Both the position numbers and the translations under genes were made by a program. This document shows, piece after piece, positions 58,235-64,000 of a stretch of 64,000 bases of DNA. Source of the DNA: Gluconobacter vitians (lineage in GTDB: Bacteria; Pseudomonadota; Alphaproteobacteria; Acetobacterales; Acetobacteraceae); NCBI RefSeq assembly GCF_015244565.1, contig NZ_JABCQG010000005.1, forward strand, positions 62,001-126,000, in the 5' to 3' direction. The notes beneath the pieces are model-generated. The model worked only from the letters and a program-made list of their open reading frames with translations, ran no database searches and was not told where the DNA came from. Numbering within the stretch: the first letter of the stretch is position 1; each line of letters starts with the position of its first letter.

Positions 58235-59136
58235 GCATGACGATGTCCAGCACCACAGGCCCAATTCTGGTCACGGGTGGCAACGGCCAGCTCGCGACGT
58301 CCCTTCAGAACCTCGGCAACGAGCGGATCATCCGTGTCGGCCGGCCGGAGTTCGATTTCGACCGCCCGGAAACGATTGCCGCCACGGTCGAAAAATATAA
58401 GCCTTCCGTGGTTGTAAACGCGGCCGCATGGACGGCTGTCGATCTGGCCGAGACGGAAAAGGAAGGCGCCGAACACGCCAATAATTCCGGCCCGGCAGCA
58501 CTGGCCGCAGCCTGCGCCAAGGCTGACATCCCGTTCATTCATGTCTCGACGGACTATGTTTTCTCCGGTGACAAGGGCACGCCCTACACCGAAGAGGACG
58601 CCACCTCTCCCGAGACGGTCTATGGCAGCACCAAGGCCGAAGGCGAACAGGCCGTCCTGACCGCCAACATCAAGAGCATCATCCTGCGCACGTCCTGGGT
58701 CTATTCGGCCCACGGCAAGAACTTCGTGCGCACGATGATCAATGCGGGTGCCAAGAATCCCGTGCTCAAGGTCGTCGGCGACCAGAAAGGCAACCCGACC
58801 AGCTCGGACGATCTGGCCGAAGCCATTCTCGCCATCATCGCCCTGATCGAGCGCGATGGGTGGAAGCCGGAATACCGTGGCATTTTCCACGCCAGCGGAA
58901 CGGGTGAAACCACATGGCACGGCCTGGCCGTCGCCGCGCTGGAAGAAGCCGCAAAGCACGGCCAGACCATGCCGCAGGTCAACGCCATCCGCACCAAGGA
59001 TTGGCCCACGCCGGCCAAGCGTCCGCAGGACTCCCGGATGGACAATTCGAAGCTCCATCGCATTTTTGGCGTAAAGATGCCAGACTGGCGCCACAGCGTG
59101 ACGCGCATTGTTCACAAGCTGTTTTCCGAAGCCTGA
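58231..59136 (+). CDS. rfbD: dTDP-4-dehydrorhamnose reductase
   Basis: Last step of dTDP-rhamnose synthesis. The 301 residues show ILVTGGNGQLATSL, the STDYVFSGDKGTPYTEED signature and the YGSTKAEGEQ tyrosine-lysine pair. GTG at 58231 overlaps the rfbC stop; ATGs at 58237 and 58243 are in frame and equally possible. A glycosyltransferase gene follows on the same strand. Confidence 0.94.
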   Translation: MSMTMSSTTGPILVTGGNGQLATSLQNLGNERIIRVGRPEFDFDRPETIAATVEKYKPSVVVNAAAWTAVDLAETEKEGAEHANNSGPAALAAACAKADIPFIHVSTDYVFSGDKGTPYTEEDATSPETVYGSTKAEGEQAVLTANIKSIILRTSWVYSAHGKNFVRTMINAGAKNPVLKVVGDQKGNPTSSDDLAEAILAIIALIERDGWKPEYRGIFHASGTGETTWHGLAVAALEEAAKHGQTMPQVNAIRTKDWPTPAKRPQDSRMDNSKLHRIFGVKMPDWRHSVTRIVHKLFSEA

Positions 59137-59247
59137 TCAGTCGGCTGCCTTTCCCGGCGGAGGGGCAGCTGTCTGTCACCATCTTTACCGTTGCGTCCGA
59201 ATGATCCCCTTTTCCCCTCTTTCGGCCTCAAGCCCGGGTGCCGAAAC

Positions 59248-60186
59248 ATGACACAGAAAAGGGCCGAATCTTCCCGCCAGATCGCCATTCTCCTGTCGCT
59301 CTATAATGGCGAAACCTATCTGGATGCACAGCTTGCCAGCATCCTGGCCCAGACCCATCCGGACTGGATCCTCTACTGGCGTGATGATGCTTCAGGCGAT
59401 TCTTCGCCCGAGAAAATGCGCATCTTTGCCGCTGGTCCCGGACAGGGGCGCTGCGTCGAGATCACCACCCGTCACGAACGGCTGGGCGTAGCAGGTTCCT
59501 ACGCCCATCTGCTTGATGCCATCCCCGACACGCCTTATGTCGCCTTCGCCGATCAGGATGACATCTGGGAACCGCAGAAGCTGGAATGGGCCCTCGATGC
59601 CGTCAGCCGGCGCCCGGCTGACAGGCCGACCCTGTATTGCGCCAGACAATATCTGACGAACGCGGATCTCACAGTCTGCCAGGAATCTGCTCTCCTGCGT
59701 CGCAGGCCCGATTTTCCGGCTTCCCTGACGCAGAATATCGCAACGGGTCACACCGTTCTCCTGAACGCCGCAACACACAGACTGATGCGGAACAACCCGC
59801 CGCCCCCCTCGGTCCTGCATGACTGGTGGGCCTATCTCCTGACGGCCGCGGCTGGCGGAGAGGTCATTTTCGACAACCGCTGCGTCAGTTACTACCGCCA
59901 GCACGCCCACAACACAGTCGGCGCAACCGGTTCCTTCATCAGACGCGCCTGGGCGGCCTGCCGCCGTGGCCCCAAAGTCTTCATGACCATTTTCCGCTCC
60001 AACGTGATCCATCTTCTGGGCCAGTCGGAAAACCTGTCCCCGCAGGCCCTGCGCCTCCTGAAGGACATTGCCGCAGCCCGGACATTTCCCGCCCGTCTGT
60101 GCACGCTTTTCAGATACCGGAGTCTCAGACGCCAGCGGTTCTCCGAAAGCACAGTCTTCCGGCTCTGGTATCTGTTTTCACGCTAA
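59248..60186 (+). CDS. family 2 glycosyltransferase
   Basis: A protein of 312 residues from an ATG at 59248. The GT-A domain is visible in IAILLSLYNGETYLDAQLAS and the metal-binding region is AFADQDDIW. The C-terminal third is a basic helical tail (RYRSLRRQRF). Similar enzymes extend rhamnan or O-antigen chains, so it may use the dTDP-rhamnose made by the adjacent genes; acceptor and donor are not proven. It overlaps the convergent HIT gene by nine bases. Confidence 0.88.
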   Translation: MTQKRAESSRQIAILLSLYNGETYLDAQLASILAQTHPDWILYWRDDASGDSSPEKMRIFAAGPGQGRCVEITTRHERLGVAGSYAHLLDAIPDTPYVAFADQDDIWEPQKLEWALDAVSRRPADRPTLYCARQYLTNADLTVCQESALLRRRPDFPASLTQNIATGHTVLLNAATHRLMRNNPPPPSVLHDWWAYLLTAAAGGEVIFDNRCVSYYRQHAHNTVGATGSFIRRAWAACRRGPKVFMTIFRSNVIHLLGQSENLSPQALRLLKDIAAARTFPARLCTLFRYRSLRRQRFSESTVFRLWYLFSR

Positions 60187-60618
60187 TTTCAGAAACCGCC
60201 GCATGGCCTCCATGAACGGCCCGTCCTGCTCCGGACTGAATGGCCGCGCGGCGTCGTAATCATAGACCGTCCCCGCCGGGCGCGTGGCTTTCTCCGGATC
60301 TTCGGAAGCATAGCGCGGGACAATATGCGTGTGCAGGGATGGCGCCAGATTGCACCAGGTCTCGTAATTGATCCGCACCGCATCGGTCACGGCCAGCAGC
60401 GCATCCCCAACCGCCGCCATATCCGTCAGATACTGCGTGCGGGCCTCGCCCTGAAGATCATTGATTGTCGGCACGACCGGATCGGCCAGAAGCTGGCAGT
60501 ATCCTGGCAGAGGCTGTGTCTGCCCGATCACCAGCCAGCCCGATTTCATACGCCCGATAACAGAAGGGTTGCTGCCACATCGTGCGGCAGCAACCCTCTG
60601 AGCGATAACATCCGTCAT
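60178..60618 (-). CDS. HIT-domain hydrolase or transferase
   Basis: A protein of 146 residues from an ATG at 60618 with AGGGG upstream. The histidine triad is represented by LHTHIVPRY. The HIT family acts on nucleotide phosphates or adenylylated substrates. The N-terminal half has the usual TQPLPGYCQLLADP entry. It could also be a galT-like or Ap4A-hydrolase relative; the substrate is unknown. Confidence 0.82.
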   Translation of the reverse strand: MTDVIAQRVAAARCGSNPSVIGRMKSGWLVIGQTQPLPGYCQLLADPVVPTINDLQGEARTQYLTDMAAVGDALLAVTDAVRINYETWCNLAPSLHTHIVPRYASEDPEKATRPAGTVYDYDAARPFSPEQDGPFMEAMRRFLKLA

Positions 60619-60652
60619 GGTCAGTCCCCTTCTGCGTGAAGGGGAAAGCGTA

Positions 60653-62137
60653 TCATGCAGCGGCTTCGGCGTCCTCATCATCGCTCTGCACGATCCGGGT
60701 ATTCCCCGGCGTGGGACGGAAACGCTTCTCAATCAGTGCTTCTTCAATGTCTTCAAGCGACGCACCGGCCGTTTCCGGCACGAAGAAGAACACGAAGATC
60801 ACGGATGCCAGGTTCACGAACGCATAGAACCACATCGTCCAGCTCAGCCCGATGGCTTCAGCCATGCTCAGCGCCGTGCTGGTCACCAGCAGATCGGCCC
60901 CCCACAGCGTCGCAGCATGCAGCGACGTCGCCTGTCCACGCATGGAGAGCGGGAACATCTCGGCGCCCAGCAGCCAGCCACAGACCTGGATACCGCCGGA
61001 ATTGAACATCATGAACAGCAGCAGGAACGCGACGATCATGTAAGCGCCCACACTTCCCGGTGCCGGATGGCTCATGAACATCACGCCAAGCCCGACCAGC
61101 GACAGCGCCGCCCCTGGCCCCATGATGAGCATCAGGCGACGACGGCCGATCCGGTCCACGAACATGCAACCCAGGAACGTCATGATGCAGTAGATCACCG
61201 CCACACCCAGCGACGCCAGAAGGGCCGAGGACGCGCCAAACCCGGCATCATTCAGGAAGGTCGGCGTATAGTAGATCATCATTTCCAGACCGCCGCACTG
61301 CGTAAAGAACGCAACGCCAAGAGCGGCCACGAGCGCCGGACGAACCCAGGGCTGGAACAGACCGCGCCAGCCACGGTTCTTCGGGTCGATCCCCTCTGCA
61401 TTCTCGCGGATGGTGTGCACCTCGCGACGGATGGCCCGCTTGGTCGTCCGGATCCGGCCAAGATGGATGATGGCACTCTTCATACCTTCATTTTCAGCCG
61501 CCCAGCGCGGGCTCTTGGGCATGAAGAACATGGAGACGAACACGATGGCCGCCGGAATGGCGGCAATGCCTACCATCGGACGCCAGCCCCAGTTCACCCG
61601 CTCGGTGAAGCCGATGATGTTGGCAATCAGGATGCCCAGACCGATGGCGACATTGAACATCGTGACCAGCGTGCCACGACGCTCCTGCGGCGCCAGTTCG
61701 GAAATATACATCGGCACGACCTGCGTCGAACCACCCACGGCCAGACCCAGCACGAAACGCGCCGCAATCAGGCTCCAGACATCCGGCGCCAGAGAACAGG
61801 CCGTAGCACCGATCACGAACAGACCACTCACCATGCAGGTGGTGTTCCGGCGTCCGAATTTCTCCGAAAGCCCTCCGGCCGCGAATGCACCGAAGATGGC
61901 GCCGAGCAGAATGGCGGATGCAACCCACTCCTTCATGGTGGCACCCAGGCGGAAGTCATCCCCGATCAGCGGCAGCGTTCCGGAGATGATGCCCGTATCA
62001 TAGCCATACAGGCCACCGCAGATCGCAGCGACAACTGCCGCCAGAATCAGCATCAGCTTTGCGTTGGGAGAAACTTCGATGGACGCGGGATCAATATGCT
62101 CCCGTCCGGTTTGGACTGTTTTCGTATCGTTTTCCAT
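60653..62137 (-). CDS. sugar porter family MFS transporter
   Basis: A protein of 494 residues with 12 predicted membrane helices. Family motifs are GYDTGIISGTLPLI in helix 1, the loop FGRRNTTC, GRIRTTKRAIR in the central loop, DRIGRRRLML and PETAGASLEDIEE near the C-terminus. It probably takes up sugars or polyols by proton symport. The ATG at 62137 is used; a GTG at 62155 adds six residues. No nearby gene defines the substrate. Confidence 0.92.
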   Translation of the reverse strand: MENDTKTVQTGREHIDPASIEVSPNAKLMLILAAVVAAICGGLYGYDTGIISGTLPLIGDDFRLGATMKEWVASAILLGAIFGAFAAGGLSEKFGRRNTTCMVSGLFVIGATACSLAPDVWSLIAARFVLGLAVGGSTQVVPMYISELAPQERRGTLVTMFNVAIGLGILIANIIGFTERVNWGWRPMVGIAAIPAAIVFVSMFFMPKSPRWAAENEGMKSAIIHLGRIRTTKRAIRREVHTIRENAEGIDPKNRGWRGLFQPWVRPALVAALGVAFFTQCGGLEMMIYYTPTFLNDAGFGASSALLASLGVAVIYCIMTFLGCMFVDRIGRRRLMLIMGPGAALSLVGLGVMFMSHPAPGSVGAYMIVAFLLLFMMFNSGGIQVCGWLLGAEMFPLSMRGQATSLHAATLWGADLLVTSTALSMAEAIGLSWTMWFYAFVNLASVIFVFFFVPETAGASLEDIEEALIEKRFRPTPGNTRIVQSDDEDAEAAA

Positions 62138-62257
62138 AGAAACATAACATATCACAAAATGAATGGTTTTTTCAGGCCGGGCAGAAAACCAACAGAAATT
62201 CTGTGTGAAATACCATCAGGATTGACTATTCTGTCACAAGCCCGTCAGGATACGATC

Positions 62258-62386
62258 ATGCAAACACCCGATACCACCAAAGATGTCCCGGTCATTGGCA
62301 CAAAAGCGCTGATCATCATGCATGTAATGCTCATCGCATTCATCCTGCTGATTCACTTCAAGGTGTCTGGTCTCAACGACTTCTGA
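62258..62386 (+). CDS. 42-residue single-helix membrane peptide
   Basis: Starts MQTPDTTKDVPVIGTKALII, followed by a hydrophobic helix (IIMHVMLIAFILLIHF) and a short polar end. AGGA lies about eight bases before the ATG. The gene sits between the MFS and metal-transporter genes on the opposite strand and overlaps the end of znuB by 14 bp. No family recognised; small single-helix proteins of this size often associate with a larger membrane complex. Confidence 0.55.
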   Translation: MQTPDTTKDVPVIGTKALIIMHVMLIAFILLIHFKVSGLNDF

Positions 62387-63179
62387 GCCGCTGCCACAGA
62401 TCGGCCAGCGCGTAGGACAGGGCGGCTCCAAGCCCGATCCAGAAGGGAACAGGCGCGTCCGTCACCCAGGACAGCATCAGCCCGCCCCATGACAGCCCCA
62501 GTGCCAGCCCGACCGAGAGCGCAATCCCGGCCAGGGGCCCAAGCCCGAGCTTCAGAGCCGTCGCAGCCGGCCCGATCATCAGACTGAACGCCAGAAGCGC
62601 GCCGGCCACTTCCGCACACGCTGCGCAGGCCAGTGCCGCCACGGCCATGAACACGACCGAGACCAGCCGCGCCGGCACACCCCGCGCCCGTGCCACTTCC
62701 GGCGCCAGACTGGCAAACAGCAGCCGACGCCCCAGAAATGCCAGCAGCCCCAGACACAGCACGGCCACACCGCACAGCGCCTCCAGTGTCGGCACGTCGA
62801 TCCCCAGCACATCGCCGAACAGCAGCGTGGTCGCCAGACTGGAGCCCCGGTTGCTCATATGCAGGAACCAGGCGCCAAGCCCGAGACTGGCCGCCAGAAC
62901 AAGCCCGATCGTGCTGTCGCGCTGGGCTGGAATGCCGCGCTCCCCCTCGCGCTCGGCCCCGATGACAAATCCGGCCAGCAGGCTGAACACCACCATCCCC
63001 GACAGTGGCGGAAAACCAAGCCAGACCGCCCCGGCCGCACCGCTGAACCCGATATGCGAGAGCGCATGGGCCGCAAATGCCTGACGCCGCAGCATCAGGA
63101 ACCAGCCAACCGTCCCCGCCAGAACCGAGACGACCGCCGCACCCACAAAGGCATGGCGCATGAAATCAAACTCGAACAT
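62373..63179 (-). CDS. znuB: zinc/manganese ABC transporter permease
   Basis: A protein of 268 residues, eight or so membrane helices, ABC-3 family as shown by RRQAFAAHALSHIGFSGAA and DVLGIDVPTLEAL. The start MFEFDFMRHA at 63179 overlaps the stop of the ATPase gene by 14 bp. The metal is zinc or manganese by family; neighbouring binding-protein residues fit either. Last gene of the operon in this window. Confidence 0.88.
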   Translation of the reverse strand: MFEFDFMRHAFVGAAVVSVLAGTVGWFLMLRRQAFAAHALSHIGFSGAAGAVWLGFPPLSGMVVFSLLAGFVIGAEREGERGIPAQRDSTIGLVLAASLGLGAWFLHMSNRGSSLATTLLFGDVLGIDVPTLEALCGVAVLCLGLLAFLGRRLLFASLAPEVARARGVPARLVSVVFMAVAALACAACAEVAGALLAFSLMIGPAATALKLGLGPLAGIALSVGLALGLSWGGLMLSWVTDAPVPFWIGLGAALSYALADLWQRLRSR

Positions 63180-63855
63180 GCAGCCCCCCGTCCACAAGCT
63201 GCACGACCCGCGTCACGACCCCCGCCAGCGCCTCGGTTTCATGGGACGTCAGGACAATCCCGATCCCCAGACGCGCCGTCAGATCCTCCAGCAGACGCAC
63301 TGTCTGCTCCTGTCCCGCATGATCAAGCGCCGCCAGAGGCTCATCCAGCAGCAGCAGATCCGGATTCCCCGCCAGAGCCTGCGCCAGACCCACCCGCTGA
63401 CGCTCGCCGCCAGACAACAGCCCCAGCGGACGATGCGCAAACGCCGAAGCCCCGGTCAGCGCAAGAAGCCGGTCCGCCTCTTCCCGCCGCGGTCGCAGAC
63501 GCAGCGGCACACCCCAGCACAATCCATCTACCGCCGCACGGACATGACTGACCGCCGGAAGCAGCAGGGCCGCATCCGTCACACTCTGCGGCATGTAACC
63601 GATATGCTGCCGCGCCTGCGCCGGTGGCAGACCATGGGTCAGGATCTCGCCTTCCTGAAGCGGCACCAGCCCCAGCATCGCCCGCAGGAGCGTGGACTTC
63701 CCGGCCCCGTTCCGCCCGGACAGAAGCGTCATCCCCGAAAGCGGCACCGTCAGGGACGCATCCCGCAACACGCAGGTCGAACCCGCCGTCAGCGTCACAT
63801 CCCGCAGGACAAGTCCCCGCTCTGGCTGACAGCAGACCCTTTCAGTGTCCACCAT
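63166..63855 (-). CDS. znuC: zinc/manganese ABC transporter ATPase
   Basis: A protein of 229 residues from an ATG at 63855. Walker A GRNGAGKST, signature LLSGGERQRVGLAQAL and Walker B LLLLDEPLAALD are intact. It overlaps the upstream binding-protein gene by 14 bp and znuB by 14 bp. Longer frames upstream run through the binding-protein gene in another frame and are not used. Confidence 0.9.
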   Translation of the reverse strand: MVDTERVCCQPERGLVLRDVTLTAGSTCVLRDASLTVPLSGMTLLSGRNGAGKSTLLRAMLGLVPLQEGEILTHGLPPAQARQHIGYMPQSVTDAALLLPAVSHVRAAVDGLCWGVPLRLRPRREEADRLLALTGASAFAHRPLGLLSGGERQRVGLAQALAGNPDLLLLDEPLAALDHAGQEQTVRLLEDLTARLGIGIVLTSHETEALAGVVTRVVQLVDGGLHVRV

Positions 63856-64000
63856 CACCCAGCGCCTGTCCGACCGTCTGAAGAATCCCGTAAACCCAGC
63901 CCTGCCAGGACTGGCCGGGAGGCAGCGTCTCACCAATCGCCACAATCGGCAGGCCAGCCGCATGCGCCCGATCCACCAGCCTATCGATCTGCGGAGAATG
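63842..64000 (-). CDS. znuA: periplasmic zinc/manganese-binding protein, C-terminal end only
   Basis: The last 52 residues before the stop at 63842 are visible, the rest lies beyond the window. The stretch LPIVAIGETLPPGQSWQGW matches the end of TroA/ZnuA-type cluster A-I binding proteins. It is the first gene of the operon seen here and overlaps znuC. The 5' end is unknown. Confidence 0.75.
   Translation of the reverse strand, partial: HSPQIDRLVDRAHAAGLPIVAIGETLPPGQSWQGWVYGILQTVGQALGDGGH

Noticed and set aside
60617-62386. A 589-codon plus-strand frame over the MFS transporter gene
   Set aside because: Antisense shadow of a certain transporter gene; only its last 43 codons, from 62258, look like a real small gene.

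Overview
The window reads as a chromosomal segment of an acetic acid bacterium, most likely Gluconobacter or a close relative. The evidence is a Zymomonas-type pyruvate decarboxylase, the PQQ alcohol dehydrogenase pair adhA-adhB, a GMC dehydrogenase pair, a glucose-fructose oxidoreductase-like enzyme, GC-rich codon use and alphaproteobacterial gene orders (mnmE-mnmG-rsmG-parA-parB). Three ParB sites (parS) and parAB suggest proximity to the replication origin. Species assignment is inference; no database was searched.

Left core region (1-34,438). Minus strand: polyamine genes speD-speE (speE cut by the window edge), the one-base-overlapping ilvB-ilvN-ilvC operon and miaA. Divergent serB follows, then a secreted glycine-rich protein, a parS site, dciA facing mutY, an unknown gene, a Gfo/Idh/MocA oxidoreductase with a YdcZ-type transporter, a 665-bp leader and pdc, a CorA/ZntB transporter, ahcY, a DUF3597 protein, an L,D-transpeptidase and a solitary sucB that lacks the usual E1/E3-binding domain. 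Next come a GMC dehydrogenase with its small subunit, rho with a long leader, ogt, adhA-adhB, then mnmE-mnmG-rsmG-parA-parB and tRNA-Lys(CTT).

Mobile region (34,393-52,617). An 18.2-kb integrative element sits in the 3' half of tRNA-Lys, bounded by perfect 64-bp direct repeats. It carries a P4-type tyrosine integrase next to attR, a Toprim protein and a DUF927-type helicase at the end of a leftward chain of overlapping genes, a divergent repressor, two AlpA-like DNA-binding proteins, a lone tail-tape-measure operon with no other phage structural genes, a membrane-anchored Mrr-type nuclease and two operons with ImmA/IrrE metallopeptidases. Its ends hold three layers of short repeats that I read as integrase arm sites, excisionase sites and an iteron-like family. 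The whole resembles a phage-satellite or replicating integrative element with a defence cargo; that reading is inference.

Right core region (52,618-64,000). The displaced terminator of the tRNA is followed by an unusual pair (histidine phosphatase and a large PLP-fold protein), the dTDP-rhamnose genes rfbB-rfbA-rfbC-rfbD with an internal terminator, a family 2 glycosyltransferase, a HIT protein, a sugar-porter MFS transporter, a 42-residue membrane peptide gene, and a zinc/manganese ABC transporter operon cut by the window edge.
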